A stretch of DNA of 64,000 bases from Hermetia illucens (lineage: Eukaryota; Arthropoda; Insecta; Diptera; Stratiomyidae): assembly GCF_905115235.1 (NCBI RefSeq), contig NC_051849.1, positions 42,459,017-42,523,016 of the forward strand. Reading direction: 5' to 3'. Of the stretch, positions 1-13,600 are shown piece by piece; the stretch's first letter is position 1, and each line of letters starts with the position of its first letter. The notes under the pieces were generated by a model. It was not told the origin of the DNA, did no database searches, and saw only the letters and a program-made list of their open reading frames with translations. The position numbers and the translations under genes were made by a program.

Positions 1-1200
1 TCAATAAACTTGGGAGGACTTATCGGGGAAAAGTGACATATTTGATGCGAAAAAATCGATATTTCGATTGTTGCTTTCGGTGTATTCACACCTACGTACG
101 TTCAGTCACAGTAGATCTATTATAGGCAGTACCCACACTAAATGACCCCACTTGCGAATGTGCTGCAAAAGCTTATCTCTACACATCAGAGACGCTAAAC
201 AAGGAAAAAGCATAATCTTTCTTCAAATCGTATTGGTAAGAGAGAGATCGGTGAGCTTTTGCTATTCTGGTACTACGGCGTGCTCCCCCATATAGCAAAA
301 AGTTGTTTCACGTATTCGCTTATACATAAGCAAAACTTGCCGATCTCACCAACACATTGGCAAGTCCGGGCGGTATGTCAAACACAGCTGATCGGATTTC
401 GTTACATCTCGCTCATGCTCAAGGGCAAAGCAATTTGAAATCGTGCGTAATCGCACTAATTTCCCCCCTTGCGGGGCAAGGCGGAGTGTGGTAGCTGGCT
501 AGTATCTAACTGTGCGTTCAGTTTTCTATCATCACACAATCATGTATCTCGTGTTTTTCGTACTCTGGTCAGATAAGTGATAACAATTCGGTTGGCGACT
601 ATTCGGCATATTGAATAAGAAAGTATGTTTAATGACATGTCGTTACAGATATCACTAATTTAGATTGGAGTGATAAATTATGTATTTATTAAGCGATTAT
701 TCTAAAATTCTTTCGTATCAATACCCGATGAAATATTCCTGCTTCGTATGTAGGAAGCCTGGCGAGATAATCAATGGGGAGGTTAACAATATCTTTTGAT
801 TAGCATCATGTGCAATACTTACTTCTTTTCGAAGACTATAATTTACAACAAACAATATTGTCGCGATAGTCAATCAACCAAGAAGAGAACATCAAACCAC
901 ACTTGATCAAGTGCGATATACATACATACAATTTTAAACATTATGTTTAATCGTAAACTTGTTTTGCATGGAAAATCACTTAACTTCAGTATTAAAGAAT
1001 CACGTACATATTTTAGTTCGAACTCACTTGGTACCCGAAGAAAATTTTGTTCGTACAATTTGTTATTTAGTACCTTATTGAAATCATAATAGAACGTGGG
1101 TCGTCCCTTGCCCCTTAGTTGTCCTGATGTTATAAACTCGCAGCAGATCATCAAGAATTCCAGAAGCTTTCAACATTTTTGTTAAAAATTCACCCCAAAA
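1..1200. other. Unassigned AT-rich DNA
   Basis: I see no gene, RNA or repeat that I can name here. The open frames are short and of random composition. Confidence 0.4.
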
Positions 1201-1499
1201 TCTAATAATTGTTGTTTTCAACTTGTATATTCTTTCCTTTCGTTGATTATGTTTAGATCGTACCTTCGTTTCAACGTAAGCTCGTCTGCGATTTCTCTCG
1301 CAGTAAGAGCAGAATTCGAAGCCATCTTCGAAGTGCGACACGTAGTCGTTCTTGTGCCTTTTTTCCCGTCATTTTCTGAATCTGGGATCATTCCTGATAA
1401 CCTTTCGACTCTCCCAATAGTTCTGCGAGTTCTGAAAAACTTTCCTCTTGTCATCGTAATATCAGGATCATGCCACTGTGTGAAGAATTCAACACTTTA

Positions 1500-2600
1500 C
1501 CTCGTCCCATTTTCCTCAATGTCGAAAGTTGAGATTAGGGGACTAGGTGACCCGCCCACTGCTACCTGTTGAAACCGGATTTCATCCACAGCCAGACGGT
1601 CGTGGTATCACTCATAGATTTTGTCATTATGGAGGCTACGAAATCGTTCATCCTCACGTAGGGATAAAAATTCTTCGTAGAATTCTTCTGATGTTCTGGC
1701 TTATGGAGCTATCTGACCTAGCGAGCAACCCATCGCTCAAATATGCCCATTCTGTCGTAAATCAGATTTTCCTCTGTCTCGGCAGGATGAGCATCGAGGT
1801 GTATAAGGCTTCATCCTGCTGACTTGGTGGTAAAAACTTCCCGAGCTTGCGATAAGTGTCTGCGGGTGCCTACGTTCTTTGAGAATTACTCGGTATGCAG
1901 CATTCCTCCCGTTCCGTTGCTAGCTTACATTCATCGTCGAACCAACCGTTCCGACTTTACTTGGGGCTGGATCCAAGTATGTTTGTGACCGTATCAATAA
2001 TACCACTCTTCAAGTGGTTGTGAAAATCATTTATTGATCCTTCATCTCCAAGACATCTGTTCACTGCGTTATTGTGGCATCCATTTCCCCCTTATAGGAA
2101 TTACGGAGGGCTTCAGTATTCACTCGCACCTGATTGCCAGAGGAGATTGTAGGTGGTGTTGTAATTCGAGCCCGGAGCAGTCTATATTAGCCCCCCCTTT
2201 AGGTTCTAACATTTATTAACGCCGGGAGGTGGGGGCGTTCAATCAGCACGTGGTCAATTTGGTTGAAAGTGGTCCCGTCTGGAGGGGCCCACGTATGTTT
2301 GTAATCCGTAGTCCGTTATCATTGGTATCCCTATCTAAGCTATGGGAGCCGGCGTATCGCCTGAATACGAGCTCCGTCCCTACTTGACTGTTGAAATCTC
2401 CAAGTATGACTTTGATTTCATACCTGGGACAGGCTTCGAGGGTCCGCTCAACTGGAACGTAGAAGGTATCCTTCTCCGACTCTGGAGTCTCTTCTGTAGG
2501 AACATGAGCGTTTATGAGGCCTATATTTCTAAATTTACTTCGCCTCCTTAAAGGTCGAATTTAAAGTTACCTGACGGTGGAACTCAAGCTAATTGAAGGG
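1500..2600 (-). mobile_element. LINE endonuclease-region fragment
   Basis: Reading the minus strand from about 2560 downward gives a decayed apurinic-type endonuclease of a non-LTR retrotransposon. Visible pieces are an INAHVPTEE-like block, a block of the PRYEIKVILGDFNSQVG type (the conserved GDFN motif) and SHSLDRDTNDNGLRI. The frame is broken several times and there is no intact ORF. It lies on the same strand as the reverse-transcriptase piece at 2735-3400. On the minus strand the RT piece lies 5' of this one, so the two are adjacent separate copies and not one element. The family call rests on remembered motifs; the exact clade is uncertain. Confidence 0.6.
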
Positions 2601-2734
2601 GAACACAGTTTGTGTTACCTTTTTTTACGCAAAATCAGAAAATTTTGCCCTAAAAGTCCAATCTTTGACAAAACCATTTTTGTGTGTACGTATGTATTTT
2701 AGTCTATTTGACCAATTTATAGTAGAATTTACTG

Positions 2735-3400
2735 ACTTCATCATCATCATCAACGGCGCAACAACCGGTATCCGGTCTAGGCCTGCCTTAATAAGGAACT
2801 CCAGACATACCGGTTTTGCGCCTAAACTGAAATAGGCTCTGTTGGCTGACAACAACCGTGCACGGATTTCATTATCGTAGTTGTTATCGGTTGTGATTTT
2901 CGACCCTACGAGGATAGGAGAAATAGGAGAAATTGTCACCGGTCTCAAAGTTGTATTCTTCTATCCTTATTCTTCCTGTTTGACCAGTGCGGTTTGATGT
3001 TATTGGTTGATTCGTCTTCGGTGCTGACGTTGCCACCATATATTTTGTCTTTCCTTCATTGATGAGCAGCCCAAGATCTCGCGCCAATTACCGCCTGCTC
3101 GATCTGGATGAAGGCAGTTTGTACGTCGTTCGGGTCGTTCTTCCCATAATGTCGATATCGTCAGCATAGGCCAGTAGTTGGGTGGACTTGAAGGGATCGT
3201 ACCTCTTGCATTTACCTCAGTATCACGGATCAATTTCTCGAGGGCCAGGTTAAAGAGGACGCATGATAGGGCATCCCCTTGTCGTAGACCGTTGTTGATG
3301 TCGAATGGTCTTGAGAGTGATCCTGCTGCTTTTATCTGGCCTCGCACATTGGTCAGGGTCACCCGCCGCCGCCCTTATAGACTAATGTAATCATAGGAGC
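2735..3400 (-). mobile_element. RTE-like LINE, RT fragment with 3' tail
   Basis: The minus strand carries reverse-transcriptase blocks: a NGLRQGDALSCVLFNLALEK segment near 3290, a decayed active-site region near 3160, and INEGKTKYMVATSAP near 3050. The coding part then runs straight into a non-coding 3' end that finishes in a GAT-type trinucleotide tail (plus-strand TCATCATCATCATC at 2739-2752). The part of RT that should lie between 'RAYFSLGAK' and the tail is missing, so this copy is internally deleted as well as 5'-truncated. The tail region recurs at 58841-58910 and, diverged, at 42885-42990 and 30543-30660. A stem-loop sits at 2764-2776 just before the tail. Confidence 0.75.
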
Positions 3401-6400
3401 GAATTAGTAACTGCATTGATCTTACTTATCCACTCGGTTTTAACATGATAGCGCGATTCAGCATAGCGCCAAAAAATTCCATCCCTTGACCAATATGATC
3501 CCCGAATGACTCTCTTTGTTCGAGATACTCCGGCCTGGGACAATAACAGATAAAGAGCTCTGCCATCGTACGGGCCATAGACGGAAGGGGCAGTGAATAA
3601 AACACATATTATGAAAAGCGAAAACTCCATTATGGAGCTTACATTGCCAGCATTTCTGACGAGTGGGTCGCCCTAGAATTGCGCGACGTAGATTAGTAAA
3701 AAAGGGTGCAAGCTTCTCGGAAAGCCGTGGAAGGAGCTGAAACACATTGCCAGAATGCGGGTTGCGTGTTGTTCTCCTTACTCCTTCCAAATGCGGAGTT
3801 CAAAATTAAATCCTACTGTTTTTACATTAAACTAGCCTCAATATAAGGCACTATACATTTTTAGGGAAGGAAGACCACCACGATTCTAGAATAAAGAGAC
3901 CTTCTTCTTTCTTCTACGTGCCCCTCCCTGGAGGAGGGGGTTGAAAATTTAAACTTTACTTTGAGGCGCCTTGACTTTCTGAGAAGGTGACTACTAGGAG
4001 TTTTCATCGGGGTTTTTTCTTCAATAGAGTCCCTATCTCCTCCTTCACCAGTTTCTTAATTAACATACATAATTGCTTGTGCTATGTATTTTAAATAGCA
4101 CTTTGTGTATTTCATCATGGTCAGAAATGATTGGAAACGGTAGTCAGTTACTGTTTTCATTCCAATAAGAGTTGATCCGCGTGTTGAGCTCGAGTTGCGC
4201 CCGCACAATGACCATCATTTCTCATCCAAATAAAGGGATTCCCACATAATAAAGTCAGTAGTTCAGCAATGAAAACAGCATAGCAAATGGCAAATACAAT
4301 CACAATTCCCCTGGGCTTTGCACTTATATCGGATACGAAAATACGGATGGTCTTTCGGATTATTCAACTATTTCGAGGGCCACGCTATAGCAATTGTGTC
4401 TATATTGGGACTAATGCTTCTAGTGAGGGTTTCAGAAGGTTGCATTTTTGAATTCAAGAGTCCATTCACATTCAGCTTTGTGTTGTACGAGTACGGCATG
4501 GATTCTTTTACAATATTGCATTACAAAAATCCCTACCCATATGATGTAAATTTCATCACCAGTCCATATAGAGCTTAAATGGACCTGTATTATTTTTGTC
4601 ATTAATCAAAGGCAGTTCTTAAACAGAAAAAGTAAAAAAAAGGACAACACCTAGTTCAAGGCAAGTAGAACTCATCTGACCATACGTTGCCTTAAAGGCT
4701 AGCTCTTATGAGTCATTCTAATGTGTTCGTAACACAGTTTTCAATATTCCCTTGCATTCAAATTTCACAAAAGCCTGGAGGAAGATTTTGAATGCTCCCA
4801 ACGTATACTATCTTTACATACTGGTAATGGTTGTTAAGGTAAATAAATGAAACCTTAAGATAAAAAATCAGTATGGTAGCCGTAGAATAATTAATTATGC
4901 TGTTCATAACGCTGTCTCTACGATTCAAAGTATTTCTTAGATGACAAATCATAAAGGCAACGAAATCTTTGCAGACACATGGGGGTAATTACAGTCTACG
5001 CCAACGATTATTATTAAATGAAATATGGAGTACTTATGTCGTTTCAAACCACCTCTCAGTCTACTTTGAAAAGCGCCATTCTGCCATAAAAAATTAGTAA
5101 ACTACAGGAATACCAGGGTTTAGTTAAATTTAATGACATCAAGGCTCTTAGCTGATTCCTACTATGCAAGAATTAACATATGGAATAATGAGCTCTGAGA
5201 GGTCCTATTGTCTAACGCTGTTAGGGTTGTTCTTGTCTTCAATAGAATCGTCTGTTATTATACCGTTGTTTATAATAGGGGAAGCACTCTTAAATTCATT
5301 ATAGGGAAGTCCTTCAGACTGTATAATACCCCACGGGAAAACAACTCCCGAAACACCCATACTTTTGTTACATTTGTTTTAAAACTCTAACTTCTAATCT
5401 AATCTCACAAATATCTTAGAGGGGTTAGACAATTTTTCATCTGTTGGAATAAACAGTTAGTTGATACCTTTGGGGTTCGTTTTATGAACGTAAGGAACGT
5501 AAAGAATATCGTACTGTGTCAGTATGTAAAATTGATTTAATCGGCATTGTTTACCTAGATGGGGCCCCATGACTGTTGGATCATTGAAATAGTAATTCGT
5601 TTCTTAATTTCATATTAAATAAGTTTCCATATGTATACATTTCACGAAAAGACAACTCTCGATTTTATCAGGATAGAAAATCACCTTTTAGTGGAATAGC
5701 AATGAATCAAATATCGTTAGTGTACTGTAAGGAGCCCATACAATAAACTAATTTTCTAACACACATGCACACAAGGGATCCTCTACCTCTAATAAATGAA
5801 GAAACTAGATTCAATATTTCCAAAGTACATAGAACGACCTGATTTCGTGGATTCATGTTATTTTGTTATTAAGTTGTGCTTAACCAGACAGCAATAGCTC
5901 AACAATTGAAAAATGTAACCAATCTCTGTTCCCAGTTTCTTAGTAAATACTTTCATGCATTTCATTTTTCATTTTTTTAAGTCTACTTTCTAATCATTTA
6001 TATATTCTGATTATTCACTGGTCTTACTAAACAGGATAGGGTGTTTAGCCCAGGGATATGATTACGTTATCACATTACATATTACATTTCGCCTTATAAT
6101 TGGAGAAGTATGTGGGCATCTGTGGCACACGGACGCTGTATGCTTCTAAAAAAGCATACATCAAACTCTAGAAATGGACAGTAATGGACTATAGGTATAG
6201 AAAATTCATGCTACAGGATGGACTATAAAACAAAACTGCCGAATTCCTGAACCTGCATCAAGAGCAAGGGAATGAAAACATTGACAGGTCTAATAACCGG
6301 ATACTATGTTCAACGGAAACATCTGTACACGATGTTTGTCTATACTAAAACTCACATCATACTAAACTTCCCGCCTGGAGAACAACAGAAGGGGTTTAAC

Positions 6401-8740
6401 AACGTGCACCTCATCTAATATTTTCTGAATTAGCGAATAAGACCCCGACTTTTCACTTAGCAAATTTATTAGGACAGATAAAACAACCGGCTGCAGAATA
6501 TGACCACAAAACTCGATCCTATACAAACTGCATATCCATCTAAGCATCTAAACGATTAGGAAATTCTACTCTGGAATAATTCCGGCTATTTTGAATTCAG
6601 TTTCTCTAAAAGAGAGCAGTCTTCTAAGGGTGTTGCTTTGATGCAAACAGTGCAGTAGCAGTGAATGGAATGATAGAATAGGTTCTATCATTCCATTCAC
6701 TGCTACGTTCAGAAATCTTATTGATAATTTCTCCATCTTCCTTTAGAAGATTTGAATACTCACAACAACCGTGTCAGAATGATTTGCCGCCAGACAATAA
6801 CATTTTAAATAAATTTCACACACTTCTTGAAAAAAATGTCTAATCCCGTGCTATGTAACATGGATCTAAAACGCGCAAAATAATAAAATGGCAAGTAACC
6901 AGCAGGCATTCCAGCATACATACTAGTATACTTAAACAAATAATTCCCGAAACCAGTGAGCAAATCGGAGCTACTGACTGCAACAAACTTCTGTAAAACA
7001 TAATAATTCAACGCAACAAGAATGATATACAAAGGTGCAACACTTAGTTTCGCTTGGGAAGCTTGTAGTGTCCGGGGCTTAGCGATACGAGCGGTGTTCC
7101 ATTCGCCTTTTCCAGGTGCAAATCTGACCAAATGCATTCAATAATGTGTAATATTCTCTTTATCCTCACATTTTTTCTATCCCTTTTGTTTTCTCAATTA
7201 TCCTTATTTATTTCACAATTCAAATCTCTTCTTTAATTTAAAAACAATATTTAACATTTCAGCTAATTAAATTTTCTTATGTTTTAAACGATGAAGAGCG
7301 AGTTTTGTGCTGTAGAAAAGAAAATAATGTTGATTTCGCTGGGTTATATTTCGGTTTCATTTTTTATTGCCGATGATTAGAGTATATCAGATGTGATCCG
7401 GGGGAGGCCATTGAAGAGGATTATATGCGCTGCGATTCGACGCGTCAGTATTGACTTCTTTTTTTTTATTTATTCTGCAACGGAAAGAGGTTCACGCACG
7501 GAATATATAGGATTAGACCCTTTGTCCGAACAGACCCTGAAAATTGGGTTTTTGAAAGTTCACATTCTAAAGGAATTCCATAAATTTAAGTGTTTTCATG
7601 TGATATTCAGTCTAGTCAACAGAAAAGACCACAAGGAAATTCTGAGTGCATTGTTGACTCCAGTTATCAAAAGAGTTCAGTGCTTAGACTTAAACAAAGC
7701 AACCAGAATCGCGCCCAACTAACTTTATTTAGAAAAAATATACAAACGGGTATATGTACATATGTTATGTCTTGCCAATCATGAAATTAAACTCAAAATT
7801 TAAGATTGTCGGTTTAAAGTCTGCATTCATGCGCGAATGTTGGTCATGTTTAAATTATTTAATGAAATCCAGTTTTTACAATGGTGCCCATGAATTTATC
7901 AGACATCACACAGAAATCTTAATGATGTATTTATTTTAATTTACTTGTTTACTTTTATTCGGAGTGGTTCCAAACCATTATTTTATTTTGCTTTGAATTT
8001 ACCTATACTTGATTCTTTTAATTATGATTTGAGAGTGTAATGTAAATATTAATATGAGTTAACTTTCTTTGAAGGCTTCGTTCTTTTCCTCTTATTAGCC
8101 TCGCAAAATTATTACTACATGGCCTGAGAATGTCAATGCCCCACAAAACATGTGAGGTAGGTGAAACATAGATCGAGGATGTGATCAATCGTGGATCCCC
8201 CTTTTCGATGGCGACACTCGGGTCCGGAGTTTTACGGCTTCACGCGAGCGGTCGAGCCTACTAAGCCAACTAAGACAGATGGTACAAACGACCTAATATA
8301 CAATGAGATTCTCATCAGGCAATTCAAAAGGCAGGTGATATCTGCTCCTTCTTCGACTGACGCATATATTTTGATTAGGTTAATATATATTTATAAAAAA
8401 ATAGTAAGCGCAGAGATTCACCTTGTTGATCCAACTTGGAAGCTTCTCAATAAACCGACAAAAGCAGCAGATTAGCAATAGCCAATCATTTACAAAGGCA
8501 TTTGAAATCAATTCATACTGTCGCCTCTCTTGGCAAAAAGTTTTATAACTTTATAGTAACTTGAGAAGACAGTAGTGAAGAAAAACGGCGGCCATAGAAT
8601 AGATTAGCATAAAATTATTTTAGAAATGTGGGCCTATAACTTATTAACCATTTCTCACGATCCATGTTTCGGAAATTAGTGTTAAGAAAAGCAAGATCAT
8701 CCGCCCCATTCGTTTGCTTATGATACACTAGCAAAATGTA
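3401..8740. other. Intergenic DNA, no gene recognised
   Basis: More than 5 kb without a convincing gene. The longest frames (86 aa at 4318-4578 plus; 110 aa at 6805-7137 minus; 109 aa at 7393-7722 plus) have no recognised motif or flanking splice pattern. The region holds one striking perfect hairpin, listed separately. Confidence 0.45.
6655..6706. repeat. Perfect 24-bp-arm palindrome
   Basis: The left arm 6655-6678 and right arm 6683-6706 are exact reverse complements with a 4-base spacer (TAGG). Flanks do not continue the pairing. No terminal repeat or coding sequence is attached to it. Confidence 0.95.
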
Positions 8741-8749
8741 GAAAGCATG

Positions 8750-9530
8750 CACCTCAAGCTTGTTGTCTCATTGCCATAAACTCGCTAGGTACAGCGTGTC
8801 GACTATACCTACGCGCAATTGCTATCGGTTCCTGGCATTTTCTTCTGATAAACTTGCACTCCTCCACTGTTCTACGCCACATAGCTGTAGGTGGATCCGC
8901 TCGCCGGCCATCCTTTGTTTGTGGATTCGACGGCATGACATAACCAATGACGGAATTATCACCATTTCTCAATATGCGACTCATCCATTGTCACTTCCGC
9001 CTTCTCATCAATACACGTCAACGATAAAAAAACATCTGCTGCTCCCATATAACAATACAGAGAGATTATAGGCGTACAGCAGCCCTAATTTGATGTTGAA
9101 ATAAGTGCAATGCGTCCACAACCAGTTCGGTACCGCCGTTTGCAGAAACAACGCTTCCTCAACATACAAATTGTTAGACACTTTCGATATTGCCAGGTTG
9201 ACAACCTTATTTTTTGCTGCATTTATCTTCAGCCCGACTCTGTATGCCTCCAAATCCATTTGATCAAGATTCATAGCTCGGTGAAAGGGCAAGCAGATTT
9301 ATTAATCAGTGTAGTCGAAGTGTTTGAGCAAAAATGAAATCGTCCATCGGATTCGTCCAAATCCTTCAACCAAGCCAACATTAAAATTATCACTGATAAT
9401 GAGTAGAAAATGTATCGTTGACAAGACGAAAATCACTCTGAAATTTTCCTCGATGCAACACATGACATTATGCGCCATCATATATCGCTCTGAAAATAGC
9501 TATTAGTTTCTCCGAAATGTTATACAATTA
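8750..9530 (-). mobile_element. LINE fragment (family A), RT and C-terminal part
   Basis: On the minus strand the RT thumb region reads LDQMDLEAYRVGLKINAAKN (about 9265-9205), followed by a C-terminal SVLLYGSS block and then an RRADPPTAMWRRTVEECKFI block near 8900. Upstream, at about 9460-9510, is the 'regular RT' segment that recurs at 29100-29150 (ISEKLIAIFRA-like). There are several frame breaks and internal gaps, so this is a dead copy. Related pieces of the same family, all on the minus strand, lie at 22400-23490, 27940-29400 and 52905-53060. Clade not assigned. Confidence 0.7.
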
Positions 9531-9591
9531 AAAGCTTCTTGAAATCGATGCAGAGTAAATATTGAAGAATTGAATTGAATTGAAGCTTAGT

Positions 9592-9654
9592 CGAATTATG
9601 GATCGTAATTGACGAATTATGGATCGTAATTGACGAATTATGGATCGTAATTGA
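9592..9654. repeat. Tandem repeat, 21 bp x 3
   Basis: Three identical head-to-tail 21-bp units (9592-9612, 9613-9633, 9634-9654), each starting CGAATTATGGATCG. Each unit is itself nearly palindromic around GGATCG. Confidence 0.95.
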
Positions 9655-9659
9655 CATCA

Positions 9660-10646
9660 TTAGGCTGGTTCTTGGTTTAATGCACTGAGAAAGGAAGATT
9701 TGTAACAACCTGAAACTACGAAAACTTTTCATTTGGCCTTTTATCAATATCTTTGGCAAAAAATCATCCAGCCTGGCTAGATTTCACAAATTTTTAAATG
9801 AGTATACACCAATATGGCTTGAGGAGTGGGAACAATGCTAACTGAGCAGATAACCTGAAAACAAACTTAATAGATGCCAAATTAACATGCATGGTTCACA
9901 TTTACAGTCATATCTGCTAATTTTGGTATTCAAGCGATTGGTTCAATATTGTCAAATTTATAACAATGGCGGACGATAAAAGGAACCAATGAAGCGATGC
10001 TGCTGGAAACTACTTTTGTTTCCCGTTCGCACGTACAACATTTCTTTTCAAATCTACAAGGGGAAATTCAATAACTCATGCACAAAAGAGCTAATTTCTA
10101 ATCAACTAAGCATACACACAAAATGTCCGAAAGGAAAACGCTATCCAATCTACTAAACGTTTTATAAAAGGGAAAGGAAATAAATTCCTCATCCTTATGT
10201 TTTATTTGTATATATATTTGTTATTTCAGTTTATAATCGGGCAGACAATTTAGTTTTTTGTTTCTTTTCTTCCTATTAATCTCATCGCATCTTCAATTAA
10301 CAATTATTTAAAGTCTTATGGTTGAAGACTAAATAGTTCGATATTCCATTAAAAAAGGAGACACTTAAGTCAAAATTAAAAATAATATCCATAAAAAAAG
10401 AATAGTTTCAAACAGCGACGTGTTTTTTTGTGGATGTTTACGACAGACAGTTTAAGTTAATTCCTTATAGAAAGAGTAAACGATAAAGCAAAAAATAAAA
10501 ACATTAAAAACAATGTGTGATGAAGAAAGAACATTTTGCATCGTTTTGAGGATTTTCATTTTTCATGTTATTGTATAACTAAATTTTGTTTTTATTATGT
10601 AGTTTGTTATTTTATATATATTTTACTAACGGTATGACTATAAATA
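9660..10646. other. 3' flank of SRPK
   Basis: AT-rich DNA beyond the SRPK stop codon, with no other gene seen. The first few hundred bases next to 10646 are expected to be SRPK 3' UTR. Confidence 0.4.
10591..10596 (-). terminator. Candidate SRPK polyadenylation signal
   Basis: TTTATT on the plus strand is AATAAA on the SRPK strand, about 51 bases past the stop codon. Other AT-rich candidates lie further downstream, so this need not be the main site. Confidence 0.35.
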
Positions 10647-13600
10647 TTATTTATCTAACAACCAAGGATGATTCAAACAATCAGCTGCTGTTGCTCGTTT
10701 TTTTGGATCAAATTCTAACATGGGTTTGAGAAAATCCGCAAAAGCCTCAGCATCTTCCTGCGTCCATTCGTACTTCTCCACCAGAACGTCAACCAAACCC
10801 CACGGTTTTAACCCTGTTATATTGCGCAACTCTCCTTTTTTATTAAATGTAAATTGTGTGTATGCACCGCGGAATATAATATGTTTCGGTATTGGACCGA
10901 GCAGCTCGATAATATGTGCAATATGATCCTCATCGCGGGAATAATTCTCGCCAGAATGAGGCTCGAATAAGTAATCGCCGGTTGCGAGTTCGAATGCCAT
11001 GCAAGCGGTGCTCCAGATATCTGCTGAAGTATCGTATCCAGCGCCTAGAATCACTTCCAACGATCGATATTGTCGTGTTTGTATATCTTCCGTGAAATGT
11101 TTGTACACCCAGCATGCATTGCCCAAATCCGCTATTTTAACTTCCACATCACAGATTTCTAGTGCCGGATCGAGTTTTGGTGTTGATTTATACGAATGTT
11201 CAGATTGCTCAGATTGCTGGTGATTTGGCGACATTAATTCATTTTCAACTGAATCTTTATCGGATTTGCAATTCTTAAGCGTATCGCCACCTTCGTAACT
11301 ATTGCCCGTTGCATTTCTCTCATCGACATTGTCATCATTTTCCTCCTCACCAAGAGTTGATGATGGGATGTTCATGAGAGTCGTTAGATTTTTGTTGCCG
11401 TTCTCCTTATCAATTTTCAACAGGTCTAGATCTTTGCCAGAAGAGCTTCTTTGAGTGCCTTGTGACGGTTTTTCATGAATATCTTCATCATTTTCCTTAT
11501 ACTCATCGCTGATGTCCCCATTAACAATACTTTTAGCCTCACCGTTACTACTTTCATTGTTCACTATAGCATCCACACAGTTTTCCGAGATTTTCATATT
11601 CTCAGCAGTCGTATTGCTGCTTACATCATCCAAATTCGGGTCTCCTTTCGTTTGCGAAGCACCTTCGCCACCACTTTGCTCAAGATAGTCCCACTGCTTT
11701 TTGAACAGTTCCAGGCGGCGTTTAGCCTTCTTTTTCAATTTTTTCTTCTTATTCTTACTCATTTTGCTTGTAATAGCCGGCTCTCGATATTCCCTAGGAG
11801 CACGGCTCACAAACGATGGAAACATTTTAAAATTCATTACATATAATCCGGTGGCCTCGTTCGCCAAACTCCTTACGTATTGATCATCTACACATAACAG
11901 TACATTCTCTGGTTTAATATCGGTATGAATTATTTTACAACACGTATGAAGATAGTCAAGTCCTTCCAGTACTTGTCGAATTATTGATTTAACATTTACT
12001 ATTGGTATTCCTCGATAACTAGATTTACGAATTAATTTTAATAAATTATCACCCAATACTTCGAATACCATACAAATGTGGGTACCGTTCACGCCGGTTA
12101 TCTTAAAATCATTTAGCAATTGTACAGTTTTATTTCGTCGTGGATTCGACGGATCACTGTCACGTACTGATTTCAAAATCTTTATTTCATCTTTGGCTGT
12201 TTCAGCAAAGTGTGGCGCGGATTTGACGATTTTTATAGCAACATATCTTTTATCCTCTAAATCCCAGCACAGCCATACGGTGGAAAAATGTCCCCAGCCT
12301 AATTTGCGGACAACGTGATAGCGACCTACAAACGAGAAATAATTTATAATATTATTATACATGTCTTCTAGGAAATGTACTTATGACTAGTGGGCGAGTA
12401 ACATTGTTGGATGAAAACTCAGTACTAATTAGTTTAAAACTAGGCGAATTGAGGACGTAGCAAGAAGTTTCTTTGCAGCATATACCCAAGAATTGAGAAT
12501 AGACCAATGAACTGCATCTGGAATCGATTAAACTTATAGGTACGTACATGTGCGCAAGCAATGCATGGGGAATTCATTGCATCTTACATTTATATGTATG
12601 GAAAAAAACCGGAGCGTAACCTTATTTCATGAATTACCGATGGATTTAAATATTTACCACCCTGTAAGCATGGCTACAAACACCACTGTCACGCAATATC
12701 GCTTAACAAGCAGCAATGTAGTTTCGTCCCTTAGAAAAATTGATACTTCGTAGCAAAGTATTTTTAGAAATGAAATGTACAATTGGTAATAAGGGTTACG
12801 CAGGGAAACAGGCGGCAAAAAAGCTTCCGACACGATTATCATCGCACTAGGGAGGTGGTGCTAGACTTCCTTGACTAAATGTTTTCAAGTTTGAGGAATA
12901 GTGAATGAATGACTTTTTTAACTTCTCATATTTCTGCAACCGTTTATGTACCCTTTTTTAGTGCCCCTCTTCTAGTTAAACATAAAACAATCCGCTATAC
13001 AGCGGACGACAGATGTTTTGAATGAATATAAGCTGCTTATATTTCTGGCATAAATTTAATTTTCGGCAGCCAATCGATCATAAAGGGCAAGGGGATCAAA
13101 TAACTACCATGAGTAGGAGGATCGTGTTACAAATCTGACATTGTGACAACATCTATGACGAACCCTACTTACTATACCCGCAACAAAAGAGGTTGCTGAT
13201 AATAAGGATGATTTCCAATCAAGAAAACGTCTACTGTTTCACAACCTTGAAAAATGTGATCAATTCTTCTGATTAAGATGTGCAGGAAACACTTCATCAA
13301 AATTTTCAATCGTATGTATTAGTTCCACACTTCGAACAAGAATTACTAGTCAATGTTGCGCCTGGCTATAAACGAAGGGGAAATCACCTCGATCATCTAT
13401 ATAGAAAGAAAAACATTGACAGCAATTTACCAGCTTAGTAGATGAGCCGGGATCTATTGAATATGACATGTAGAACCAGATTTGTTTGAATTAATTTTAA
13501 AGGATGAAACGCTTATGTAGAGCTCCGAAAAACCCTACAATTTCTTCGAAAATCTTTGCACACCTTTTCTGTACTCACAGTAGGTTACGATTATGTCATC

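Noticed and set aside
4318-4578. Coding exon, 86 aa, plus strand
   Set aside because: Has a plausible hydrophobic segment but no homology I recognise and no flanking splice signals I could tie to it.
4992-5015. SINE tail remnant (CGCCAACGATTATTATTA)
   Set aside because: Matches the SINE 3' end, but only about 18 bp long with no stem-loop or target duplication, so it may be chance.
6655-6706. miRNA precursor
   Set aside because: Arms pair perfectly, the loop is only four bases and the pairing stops at the arm ends; a typical pre-miRNA is longer, imperfect and has a bigger loop.
6805-7137. Small membrane-protein gene, 110 aa, minus strand
   Set aside because: Some hydrophobic stretches, but no recognised family, no splice context and composition typical of random AT-rich frames.
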